DNA from: Epiperipatus broadwayi
Taxonomy: Eukaryota; Onychophora; Udeonychophora; Euonychophora; Peripatidae
Direction: 5' to 3'
Length of the DNA stretch: 64,000 nucleotides
Assembly (NCBI GenBank): GCA_028023455.1
Contig: JAQFVV010006629.1
Location: 62,001-126,000, forward strand
Shown: positions 1-12,700 of the stretch, one piece after another
Layout: each line of letters opens with the position of its first letter
How positions within the stretch are numbered: position 1 is the first letter of the stretch
Program-made: the position numbers and the translations under genes
The notes under the pieces: generated by a model
The model's database searches: none
The model's input: the letters and a program-made list of their open reading frames with translations, nothing else
What the model was told of the DNA's origin: nothing

Positions 1-3000
1 TTTGTCCTAGCATATCAGAATTTAAACTTGAATGATTGATGAAATAACAAATGAATTTTCAAAATTTAATTAAAACAACACTGATTAATAATCTATAATC
101 CAACTAAAAAATTTGAACTTTACTAATAATGATTGGAGGTTTTAATAAGTAACCGTTTGTGCCAATTGTATTCATATGATGATAAATGTAATATAATCCA
201 TGCATGAATTAAAATTACATGGTTATGGTGTAGAGTGTTTTAAGAATTATATTTGCTTAAAATCTATTCTTATATTAAGGACATTATTTATGAAAGTACC
301 AAAGTTTTTTTAAAATATCAGAGAAGTATACATTTTTTTTAAAAATGGGAATGAACTTTATGCAAATTAATTAGATATTATGGAATTTCTATAACAATTT
401 TAATCTGAACTGATATTATTCTTTGATTGTAATAATACATTTTTTTTTAATTGTAGCATGGCATATTTGAATTTATTTTTATTTTTTGGTAATATAATAA
501 TGTTATATAGTTTTATGCTTATGAATATTGATAACTGTAAAAATAATTGTATTATTGCACAACACTTGCTGTTTATATATATTTCATTGAGACATGAAAT
601 ATATGATTTGTGCAATATTCATTCTTTATTTGTAATAAACTTATTTTTTTAATAAAGAGGAATATTGAAAAATAAAAATAAAATTTTTATCTCTCTGATC
701 AGTTATTTAAATGGTAAGAGCAGCAAATTGAAAATAAAATTTTTGAATTGATTTATAAGGGATGGAATACAACCAATGGAATGCAATTGTGTTAAGTGCC
801 AGAATGCCATTTGGCCTTTTATGCAATAAATATTGAAATTTTTTAATTTTATTAAAAATGGTGGGGACAGGACGTGATCATTACTTATTCCTATATATAT
901 ATCACTACTAAATTTTTCCTTCCAAGATTCTTTATTGAATGCTGTAAATTATTTACTAGGCCTCTTATTTACAAAATATTAAATAAATATATTATAAAGT
1001 TATAGTAAAATATTTTTTATTTGTATTTATATATTCAGAATTTTTTATAATTATATTAAATACAAGAAAACCATTACTTTAATCATCTTTTGACATGCGC
1101 GTATATACAGTAATTTAATATATATATTAATAATTGCTGTATTGACTTCTACCAATAATATCTTTTGAATTTTAGGCATTTGTTTTTATAAAATTTTTGA
1201 ATTTTATTTCCTTCTCAGCTTTCATAATTAGAATTTTACACAGCAATAAAGCATTATTATTCAAAACAGCCAAATTCAAGAAAATACTGATTTTGAAAAA
1301 CATGATTCAAAAAATCAAAAAAAAAAATCATTAGAAACAAAGCTTTAGTTTGAAACATATTCAAATAATTCTATTTCTTCAATAGTGGATAATATTAATG
1401 TTTAAATATCATTGTCCATTTTAGCTTGGGTACAGTTCTCCCAGGTAATGATACTAAATTTATTGCTAATTATGGTAGTCACAAGTGATCACTATGGATA
1501 TATTTTGATAATCTTAGTTTGAATAAGTTAGGAGTTGAAAATAAAGAGGACTAATGTTCTTAAATCTAATACAACTGACAAAATATTGATCAGGCTAATG
1601 ACTAGATCATTGAAAATAAGGATATAGTAAATGTAATCATACAACCTAATGAAGTATTAAATTTTGACAAAATACTCCAAACATCAGTCTTCATGATATT
1701 TTGTTTACTTGATACTTCCACAGAAGAATTTGTTTTTGAATGATCAAATTTGTTAGCCATTTATACACATCGAAGGAAATTAATATTATACATTTTCTAA
1801 ATTTTATCATTTGCCATCAAGAGACTCTCTTGCAATAGAATATATGAATGTAGAAAACAAGCTGAAAGTGGGAAACAAGATTCAAACCCTCTGTATTTCA
1901 AAATTTAGCTATATGTCTAATTCTATCATACTGGTCAAATTATGTATGAATCCACGTATTTCTATTTGTCATTATTTTCTTTCACTTTTGTAATTATTGC
2001 AACAATGTTAAAATCAAATCATTCTAGATATTGAAAGATGGGAAATGTGCTACACACCCTCCAAAAAAAAAAAAAAAACTCATAGTGTTAATTGGTAGTA
2101 AATGGAAAAGAAAAATTACAGTCAGAAAATCAAATCATAAACTTCCTTTTCATAGAAATTAAATGTAGTTGTTTCTGTTTATTGATAAAAACAATGAAAA
2201 TGATTAAGGAAACATCATACTATAATATCTGAGAAATAAAAGCTTGTTACCAAGTAAGTTATTGTGATGGTTGTAGATTTCTGTAATTTGATACCAGTAG
2301 TTATTAAATCATTATCAAATAAATTTATTTAATTCTCCATTCAAAACAATTGTTCTTTGTCTCGGTTCCTAGAAAAGTACAGTACTATTTTGTTTGGATG
2401 GATACTGATGTTTTTTTATTTTCTCCCTTTAAAAAAAGTTTTAGTCATTCATGGTTTAAAGATTATTCTTTAATAACTTGTATGAAAAAAAAATTAAATA
2501 ATAATAATGGTGTTAATTATGTACAAGAATAATATATAATAACAATGTAAATAATAAATACAATGGTAATTAAATGTAAAATACAGTCTTTTAATCTACA
2601 GAATACTTTCGGTTAATTCCTTAATCCTCTTCAACTACCGTTAAATTAAAAAAACATAAGGGAAGCATACATCATCAACTCAAATCCCATGAATCCTGAA
2701 TTTTAATGTTAGCAGTTTGTCTATTAATTATATATAATATATAAAGTAACAACAACAACAACAAAAAAAACAACCCTCAAATAATTACAATATAGGCAAA
2801 ATAAATTTTATAAGTAACAATTACATTAAAATGTTTATAAATGTGATTAATATGTGTGAATTTTTATAACATTTGATAAATATTAATAATCATAAGATAA
2901 ATATAATGTATATGCTCAGTACTTTTAGGTGTATAATATTTTTTTTTAATATTGAAGGTTATGTCATATTATATTCCAAAAAAAGATTGTACATTAAACA

Positions 3001-5053
3001 ATGATCTGTTGATTGAGACAGCTTAGAGTTTACTTCTCTACTGAAGGCAATTTTATATTATTTATCAACTGATTTAACTTGAAAAAATGTTAAATTACTT
3101 GAAATCTCAAATTTTATTCAAATTTGAACATCAGTTCATTAGCTGGAAAACAAAGATATTAACACTATACCATGATATTTTTTATAAGTCATTTTCTTCA
3201 AAATTCAGTGGTGATGTTATTATATAAAAGTATCGATTTTAAATTGAATGCTATTAGAGTTTATCTAATATCATCAAATGTGTTTATTGGCATTTGACAA
3301 CTCACATAAAAATTGAATTTTATTGTAGACTTCTACTTCTATTATATATACTGCAGTATTACTTAGATTTTTTTTTGTTAATAATGATTGTGAGTTGAAC
3401 ATCAATTATTTTACCCATTACAATTTCAACAGAACTAGCTTGCATTGCATGGAATGAAATTAGATTTTATTTACATGCTCTTAAAATAAATTTAAAAATT
3501 TTTTTGGATAAAAAAAAGTTTTCTATTTAATAAATTTAGCCAAAGCAATCAAATATTGTATCTAAAAGCATTTGAGTTGAAAGTAAAACAATGTAAAAAG
3601 TATTTCCTAACTAAAAATTTAAAAGTTATTGAAAATTTAAAGAAATTTAATTATTATTCAAAAATATTTATGAATTGCATATTGTTATATCAAAACTATA
3701 ATAATAGAGAACCAATTTGTTTGACATTTTAGAAAAGAGTGATATCTTAGATATCAAATTGATATTATTGAAAATTAGTTCAAATCTTCCCAGCTAATTT
3801 TACGACTGCTTTATTAATCTTAATTAAAACGAAGTTTAATAATAAAAACAAAAAAAATTATAGAATGTTATAATCAACATAAGATTATAAATGAGATAAA
3901 GATGAACATTTTTTAATGAGGATAATGAATCATTAGTACTTTAGGAAAGCATTCTGTTGGAAAATAGTAAGAAAATTTGCATAGTTTTGAGAATGCCAAA
4001 ATACAAAACAAATCCACTCTAGAAATTTAACCAATAAAAGTCAACTGCAATTTTTAAATTTTAAATAATTTATTTTTAAATTACATTACTTAAAAATCAA
4101 ATTTATATCTTGAAAATAGTAGGAACATTGATCATCTTCTTAAAGTGAAAACATTAACTAAAATCTGTATTTCACACACTAATTTATTTTGAAAGAAAAA
4201 TACTTTAGGAATTATTTTTCTGGATGGTTGAAGTCAAATTTTCTCTGTAAGAAGTTATCTCTTTATTCAACAATCTACTTCATTTCCAGAATACAATTCT
4301 AAAGATTGCTCATTAATCATGTTTAAACACAATAAGCATGTACTTTCAATTCTTTACCCTTCAAATACAAGGAAATTAAATAAGTTAATTTCAAAGCTCA
4401 GAAGAAAGTTCTATAATTAAAAATCTAAAGTTTTACTCTGCTAATTTCTATACATGCACACACACACACTGATTTATATATATACACTCACATTTGCTTC
4501 TTATATTTTTACTCACACAACTTTAGTACACTATATGAATATTGCATTTCAGATTTATTCTAAATAATTAATCTTCACAAAATATATAGAGTAGATGTGA
4601 CTATAAAGTGTTACTCAAAACTAATGCAAATGAATGAACATTATGTTAAAGTGTTGTATGCCTTTCATGATTAATTTTAAATTACTAGGTCATTCTATAT
4701 AATATTTCTCATTTATTTAGATCATATATGAGATAGTAACTGGCTTGTAGATAACTCACTAAACCATTCAATTATTGATGGTAAATGGATATGTATATAT
4801 TCTTAGCTAGACGATAAAACAAAGAAGAAAAATCATAAACTCTTATCAATAAGCAATTTTGTTGATTAAGATCTTCTTTTTCATTATTTCTCTATGAAGA
4901 AATGTCAATGCTAGAGAGAATTTTTTACTCTGCTGTTAGTTATTTAAAAATAATTAGAATACACCAATTTAAAAGTACTTTTTGTTTTATGTTACTGAAA
5001 TGTTTATTAAAGCACAATTGTTATTATATTAACATAATAAATGTAATTTATAG
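1..5053. other. AT-rich non-coding stretch
   Basis: No coding exon, RNA gene or bounded mobile element could be supported here. The sequence is dominated by A/T runs, short microsatellites (for example CA-rich around 4456-4470 and AAC-rich around 2748-2765) and ORFs of about 60-70 codons that have the low-complexity F/I/N/K/Y composition expected by chance in such DNA. It lies directly upstream of the exon candidate at 5054 and is most simply read as intron or 5' flanking sequence. Confidence 0.5.
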
Positions 5054-5212
5054 ATGAATCAAACAGGATATTATGGTCATGGAGTTGATAATTTGACCAG
5101 AGTACCACCATGTGGTGAGGATCAAGATGCAGTAACAACTGGAAATGGACGTCGGGTTATTGAGGGATCTTCTACTCCAGCTGCTGCTCCTGGACTTCAA
5201 AATATTCAAAGT
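5054..5212 (+). CDS. Exon of an unidentified host gene (53 codons)
   Basis: This island differs sharply from its surroundings in base composition and in the protein it encodes. It is preceded by an acceptor-like TTTATAG and followed by a strong donor, GTGAGT at 5213. The open frame starts with ATG at the first base of the exon (the preceding TAG belongs to the acceptor) and gives a hydrophilic, G/P/S/T-rich peptide: it opens MNQTGYYGHGVDNLTR, has a middle PPCGEDQDAV and ends TPAAAPGLQNIQS. No domain is recognisable; it reads like a disordered N-terminal or linker segment. The ATG could be a true start if the upstream exon is untranslated, or just an internal Met. An overlapping second donor, GTGTGA at 5211, would end the exon in phase 1 instead of phase 0. 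I do not recognise the family. The exon call rests on splice signals and peptide composition only. Confidence 0.6.
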
Positions 5213-8200
5213 GTGAGTAATTTTTTTTAAGCTTTGATTTTTTTTTTTTTGATATGTGTATGTATATTAAACAATCTTCTAGAAAAGTATATCAACCCTG
5301 AAATCTTATTTATCAACTAATCATTATCAGTGACTTATTGCCATTGCTTTTCATTTAACAAAAATTATAAGGTTTATTTTGTATTAATTGTCATAAACTG
5401 CGAACTATAATTTTTCATATTCACTAAGATTATTTAAAAATTTAAGTTGCTTAATTGATAGATATTTTGTATATTTTATATATTTTTAGAATTTGTGTTT
5501 ATATGTTATTTGTTTTTTATTATTTAACTAAATGATGAAAAATACTCTATTGTAATTAAATTTTCATAAAAAAGGGAAATATTTAGGCTTTAGTGTTTGT
5601 GAATAAAATAAGGTGGCTAGATAAATTCAAGTCACAGCTTAGAATGTGTGTTAATTACTTTGAAAATATTAAATCTAGAAATGATTAAACTTAGTTCTCA
5701 TATAAAAGTTAAATGGATATCTTTGGTTTTGCAGCTGATTTTCTTCAAATTATAAATTTTTACTTCTACATTTGGTTAATTCAATTATTAGTCATAAATA
5801 TTTGAGTATTGCCTTAATTAAAACTCAAATTCTTAAAAGCAATAGAGGGGCGGGGGAAGAATTATTAATAAAATGAGAATATTTAGATTTACCTGAGTCT
5901 GTATTTATGCATTTTGCATTTGAATTTATTATGTTTTTGAAAAATTGACTGTTTGAATTTATTTAATTATGAATAATATTAACATAGTACATGGATTAAT
6001 GTTAAGTGAAACTTTTTGAGTAGAATTAAATTGTATTGACATTGTTATTTGTTTAAGGAGAATTGTAGTAACCATTGAGGAAGAGAGTGTTCACATTATT
6101 TGACTGAATTAATATCTTATTAATGTACATCACTTTTTAGTTAAGATGGTTGGATTAATAATAAAAATTTTAATTAGATTACCAAAAAAGCTAGTGTATA
6201 TTATTTCTTGCTGTATTTTATATTTTCTGTAGTAGTTACACTTTATATAATGTGGGCCATGATTTATTAATTTTGAGCTTGTACTTATTATCAAATACAA
6301 AGACATATTTTAGAAATCTATTGCCTTAGAATACGAGGAAATAACATGACATTATGCAATTCAAATTCTATAGTTTATTTAGCAAGTATTTTTAGATTAA
6401 TAATTGTCTTATCATAAACATGCTTCTAAATGGATTAAAGTATTTGTAGATCTCAAAAAGATGATTGATAGTTTTCTTTTCTGCTTAGTTGATTTCCACT
6501 ACTTGTTTGAAATGGACTACCAATGAGAGCTTTGTAGGAGCAGTCATATGTTAAAAATTAAAGAAAAGTTTTAAATAGCATTTATATCATAAAATAATTC
6601 AGTAGTTTTCATAATTAATAGTGTAGTCTGTAATTATATTTAATAATTTACTCTTTTAATCTGGCAGGAGCTAAAGTTATTTAAGTGTTTAAAATTTATT
6701 TTATTTAAAAAAATTATGTAAAATTATATAGTCATTGTAGAATGATCAAATTGGGTATAGGATGAATGATTGAGTATTATAGAGATTGTTTTGATGCATG
6801 TGTCTTTCAATATAAATGTGGTTGAAAAACCTAGAGCACTGATTCAAGTTATATAATCTGCTGGTCTTCATTTATTATTATGAAGAATCCTAGATGTAGC
6901 TCTTAACTAACTGCTTAATTTTATTTATTGTTCTATTCAATAGATTCATTTAGCAGATCATTTTTATCTTTGACATTGGTAGAGACTTAAAACATTTGTT
7001 TTTTGTAAGGCTCAGACTTAAACTTAGAAACAATACAAATGGCCAAAAAAGTTTTTTTTCTTCTAGTTTCTGACAGCAATAACAATGATTTAGCAGATTA
7101 TATTTTTTAATTTGGTTTCCTGTTGACCAAAAATATGAACAGTAGATTACCCTTGAAAAATGAAAAAAATTATTAGCAAAAAATATTCCCTAAATTGTAA
7201 TATCTAGATGTGGAATGTATAAAGCAGTAATATCATTTGCTTACTTTTTCATTAATGTGTCCGAGTTGGAAATAGGAAGGATATAATGAAAAGTTATATT
7301 AAGGCTTTATATGAGAAAGAGTGCTTCATGTAGGTTCTTAGGACAATAAATCTTTTAGCCAAATAATTTTTTTACTCTAATCAATGTATTGTCAGATAAA
7401 TAAGGAAAGAAAGTAATCTTAGTTAGGCATATAGATTGTTGACTTAATTCAACTGTAATCATAAAGACAGCCTTAGTGATCTTGCATATAGAAATTCTCC
7501 TGATGTAATAGTATGACATAAAGGTTTTTTGCCTCTGTGAAAATAATATTTTTAGAAGTGTCAGTTATTTAATTGCTTGGAATGAATCTAGCAAATATTT
7601 TGTGATACAAATCTTCCAAAACTATAGGATGGAGATTGTTTAGTTAAGGTATTGATTCATTTTTTTATTATTTTCAAATACAGTATTATATTTTTTCTTT
7701 GCCTAGGCAAGTATATTTTTTTTCTACATAACTGATATTCCATAAAAATTTGTTTTTAATTTATATATTACATTATCTTGTTTCTGTATATGTGCATATG
7801 GCATTATGTTATTTTGTATAGTATTGGATTTGTTTTAAATATTGGATAAATAAGAATATGCACCAGACTAGAGTAAGATGGAGGATAGAGAAAGTTGAAA
7901 GAATAGAATAAGATCGGATGAAGACTGCATTGCACAGTCGAAACTGTAATCAATAATAAAAGTTTTTTTGCTGAAAAATGAAAGCGTGTAAGATTTTTGA
8001 AATTCAATATTATCCTGATTATTAATAAGTTTATCAATAGTGCACACATTTTTTTTTTTTGGTGAAATTAAATACAAATCTCAAAACTTGACTTAATGAC
8101 GAAATTAGTTTTTGAATCTGTTGTACAAAACCTGATCTTTCAGAATCAATTCAAGTAAACTTAAATTTTTTTATGGAGACTTAGAAAGTTCAAGTGTACT

Positions 8201-9490
8201 TCATTACTATTGGAAATTTGATAATTTTATTAAATATTGACTGTAAGAGATCATAGCTCATTTATTATGTTCCTAATTTTATTCTGTACCAGAAGACAGT
8301 TTCATGAAGTTCATGGGAAAAGAGTGAGCTGGATTGAAGAAGCATGAGAAATTATTTTTGATGAATCTGAGATTGTAAAAAAATGAAATGAGTAATTGAA
8401 AATAATTTTAAACAATACTATTAGCATAAGAAAATAAAGAAAAAGATCTGTAATTAGTATTCTATTTATATTTGCAATATATGGCAAAAGAAGTACAGGA
8501 ACAACCTGTGCCAATTTGCACTTGAGAGATTCAGTGAAAGGTCTTATTGATTATGAAGTCCATCAACATTGGAAACTGTAGAGGATAGTTTTCTAACTGT
8601 GATACAATTCATCTTTTATAAGTTTTTTTAAATGGACTCCTACTAAATATTGTATCTCTTTGAATAGCAAAAACATTAAAATTACCATGAAATCTTAATT
8701 TAGAAGTTGAATTATTTACAGCAGCATTATAGCTGAAATTTTTGTTTATGCTAGTATGTAAATATTATTACTATAATTTTTAATAAATAAATAACTTTAC
8801 TAACTTTATTCTTGCCATTAATCTCCTAGAGATGATGACAGATATACTCAAATTATTTATTATTTATTAATTAATTATATCCTTCTTGACTGATTTCAAA
8901 CACAGAATATTATTTCCCAAAAAATATTAAAATCTGATGAAGCAATTTGTGAAATATTTTGAGAGATCATTGGAAAGTTCTGTTCATTCAGAAATTACAG
9001 TTTTTGATGTACAAAATTATGTTACTATTTATTAATAATATTTGTTATCTGAATTCCGTTCTTCATTAATAGTGTTGTAAAGATTGTGCTTTATTGTTTT
9101 TAGATTGTGGTAATGTTTGATGGTTGCTGTTTTGACCAATAATTATATTTTTTAATGTGTATTGTTTTGGGATATATTTTTTTATGAGAGAGATTTTCTT
9201 AAGAGATGCAGTAACATTGACTCAAATCTTAATTAATTGTATAATCAATGAAATCTAGTCAAATCGATTAAAGTTTAGGCATTTTTCATATTTGTTAACA
9301 TTACATTCTAAAAACAAAATAGCTTATAATTATGAAAAATTATTTTTACTGAAATCTGTGAAGCCTCTCCCCCCTCTCCCAACTTTATAAATTTTTAAAA
9401 AAATTTAATTGGAATGCCTTCTTAATTTTTTTTTTTTAATGTAGTCTTATTATATTTTAATATTTTCTTTTTTGCATTACTTAATTCAAT
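5213..9490. other. AT-rich intron-like sequence
   Basis: This follows the donor of the 5054-5212 exon. It is AT-rich with many T tracts. I see no second exon, RNA gene or bounded transposon. A slightly less AT-rich patch around 8290-8560 has frames interrupted by stops and no recognisable motif. Confidence 0.45.
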
Positions 9491-9967
9491 CAATATCAAT
9501 TTTAATCATTTTCTTCACAATGCATTATACATTTCTTTTACCAATAATGGTTTCGATTGCCCCAGTAATCTTCTTCAGGATCTATAATAAACATAATGCT
9601 CTATATCGACATAACTTTTACTCATATGTACATATACTTTTTGTATTATAAATTTTTCTTTTTAATTAATCTATACATATATATCATATATGGCCTATAC
9701 ATACATTTACACCAATATTTATAATTTTTTAACATCTTGATATATTCATATTATCTAAACAATTAATATCTTCTATAATCATATATATAATCTATATTAT
9801 TTTATTTTACATTTATTATTCTATTTTTATTAATATATTTACTTTTGATTCCATCTTTAATTTTAACGTTATATATTATTTATATTTTTAATTCTTTATA
9901 TTTATTGATAAAATAAATGTATAATGCATTGTAGAAGTAATAAAGAAAGTGATTAAAATTGATATTG
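9491..9967. repeat. Foldback (inverted-repeat) MITE-like element
   Basis: The ends are inverted copies of each other. The left begins CAATATCAATTTTAATCA and runs through ACAATGCATTATACATTT. The reverse complement of the right end reads CAATATCAATTTTAATCAC and contains the same ACAATGCATTATACATTT block after a short insertion, so the terminal repeats are about 55-60 bp. The interior of about 350 bp is very AT-rich, with no ORF. No convincing target duplication is visible, so class assignment is open. Confidence 0.6.
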
Positions 9968-11795
9968 TTGTCTTATTCTATTTTAGTGGATTGAACATCA
10001 TTGATTGTGTCAAATGTGGTTCACTCATTTACTGTTTATTTCTGAATTACTGATATGTTCCTGGGTCTTTACTATAGGCAATAACAAAATAATGAATTTA
10101 GACATATCTCTAGTTATCACTATTTTAAACTAATTACAAAATTATATTTTACATATATATATAAATTTATTATCTCAATAAATAAACATAATGATATTAG
10201 ATGTAGATCAAAATTTAAAATTATGTTAATTTATTTTCAAGTCAAATTTTTTGACTAGAAAATATAGAATTATTTTCTAAATAACAAGTACTTAATATTA
10301 AGTTAAATGTTATTACATATCTCTGTGTAATGATATTACCATGCACATTTTAGAATTGATAATAAAAGAAAAAAATGGTGGAACTCTTCTGTTAAGTACC
10401 CCCATTTTAGCTATAAATTTAAACATATTTTAACTATTCTAAACTTAGCATAATTAAGCCCTTCCTTACCTGTAATAACTTTTAAACTAGTCTCATTAGT
10501 TTTGAACTAGAATTTTAGACAAACAATAAGCAGCTGCTTGATCTGATTAATTAGATATCTTCATTGTACTATACATCACATTTTAAAGTCATGACAGTTA
10601 ATGTCTCTCTTCTATTTTATAACATGCAAACCTTTTTTTTTTTTTTAAAAAAAAAAGAAATGCTCTAATAGAAATTATTATTTTTAATTTATGTTAATAA
10701 ATGAAATAGTTTTTTTGAATTCTGCATTTTTTAAAGTTCATTTGTAAATGCATTTATTAGTCATGATCATCATCAATACTAGCAATATAAGGATGAGTGT
10801 TGTAACTCTGGAAGGGGGAAAAAAAATTAAAACTAAAGAATAAAAAGTTAAAAAAACAAAGAATATTGGAATAAGAATTGCTAGTTGCCTTATTAAATAA
10901 TGGAAATATAGTTGGACAAATACATTATTCCATTGTCATAGTTAGATTAATAGCATGAGAAGCTTACATGCCATATCTATGTATATTTTCCTAAGTGATT
11001 AAATATAATAAAGTAAAAGGAGAAAGAACGAGAAATAGAGTAATGATGGTTGATTTAGTTAATATTGTTACTATGATCAATAATAATCTAAAAGGTAAAA
11101 ATAATAAATTTGCCATTAACAAGTTAAATTTTTTAAAATTAGAACAATGAGTTCCATTTTTAGATTACAATTCAAATCGGGATAGCATTGATGGTAAACA
11201 AATTGATCATTTATTCTAAATTTCTACTTCTTAGCAAAAAATGAAGAGAAATTAATTTTATAGAACTGTTTTTATTTTTTGTTTTATTATATATTTCAAA
11301 ATTAACATCCCAATTTGATACTTTATCTTCTTAACATTTAAAATATTTATAAATTATAAATTTTCTTCTACTCATGCTGCTTGTGTTTCTTAATTAAATA
11401 TATATTTCATTTAAATAAGATGTGCTTGTAAAAACATTAATTATTTATTGTAAACATTTTTTCTTAATCAAATACTATTTAAAATATGTGTGCACATACT
11501 ACATAAAATCACTTCATTTTTAAGAACTCAAATGATTCGCTTTGCATTACTGATGCAAAATATTTGCTTTGTGTGACTAAGATATATATTTTAAGTCAAA
11601 CATATCTCCCGCATACAATAAAGTTGATGAATGGTCTAGATAGTGTTTGTGCATATATTTTAAACTTATATCAAGGAAATGGAGATCTGTCCACACAAGA
11701 GTTTCTTATATAAATTTTAAAGTCTAGATTGATTAAAATTTAAATAAATAATAATACTGATATTTTAAAATAAATTATTTAAATTTAAGTAAAAG
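9968..11795. other. AT-rich stretch, nothing recognised
   Basis: Sequence between the foldback element and the hAT-type element. It carries A and T homopolymers (for example 10633-10657), no exon-like island and no terminal repeats that I could pair. Confidence 0.4.
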
Positions 11796-12700
11796 GTCTA
11801 TAACAGGAATGGGCAATCTTTTCAACTGATTGGTCAATTTCAACTTTTTTTTTTTAAATGAAGGCCATAATTTTTTTGTGTATTAAAAATAAAATAACGT
11901 CATTATTATTAATGCCTGATCCACATTGATTAACAATTCTTCAGTTCACCTTGTAACTATTTTTTGACATAATTATATTCTCAAATTTCTTTTTATATTC
12001 AGAGCAGATTAATTATACAATTGCTAGGATGCAGTCTTTTATAAATTCCCCTTCAGAAAATGGTTTTGAATTTTTTTTTTAAATGATGTAATTTGTGTTC
12101 AGAGAATTTTCTTATTTATTTGCATTTTTTTATAAAACATGTCTACTATTTGATTAATCTCTTGTTTGAGTTTTCTATTTTTAATTTGTTTTTATCCTGA
12201 ATATTTTGATGAATAGTGCCTTTTAATATTATGTTCTTTATTAAGTGCAATAATTTGCAGACACTTTGATTTACAATTTTTTTCTATACAAAAAATATAT
12301 GTTGGTTCATTTCTTTTGAAATGTACAATTTTCTGTGTCAGTTTTTCTTATTTGTAACCATCTTAATTAAAAAAAAAAAAATTAAATGCAAATAATGATT
12401 AAAAAACAAAGAGAAATTTGGTTTTACTCTAAAAACAAACAGTGTCTTGGCATCTTAGATTAAATCTGTAATCAGATAGTCCACACAATCAACATATATG
12501 ATTTGCTGGAATATTGTGCTTCTTGTAGACTGAATGGGAACTATTATAAAGTTTGGAGGGAGAAAAAGAAGTAGTTAAGAAAATAAATATGCGTGTGTTT
12601 AAATATAAGTTTTATTCAGTTATTTTATATACATATTTTGAAAATTTCTGAGGTCTGGAATTGTCTTGTGAATCAGAGATTGCCCACTCCTGATCTATAA
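11796..12700. mobile_element. Non-autonomous hAT-type element with 8-bp TSD
   Basis: The left end CAGGAATGGGCAATCTTTTC (from 11804) and the reverse complement of the right end, CAGGAGTGGGCAATCTCTGA (ending 12692), form terminal inverted repeats of the classic hAT type (CAGgggTGGGCAA). They are flanked by an 8-bp duplication, GTCTATAA (11796-11803) and ATCTATAA (12693-12700), which differ at one base; 8 bp is the hAT hallmark. The body of about 890 bp is AT-rich with no transposase frame. The element would have depended on a transposase supplied elsewhere. It is distinct from the hAT at 42589, whose ends read CAGTGTTTCCC. Confidence 0.85.
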
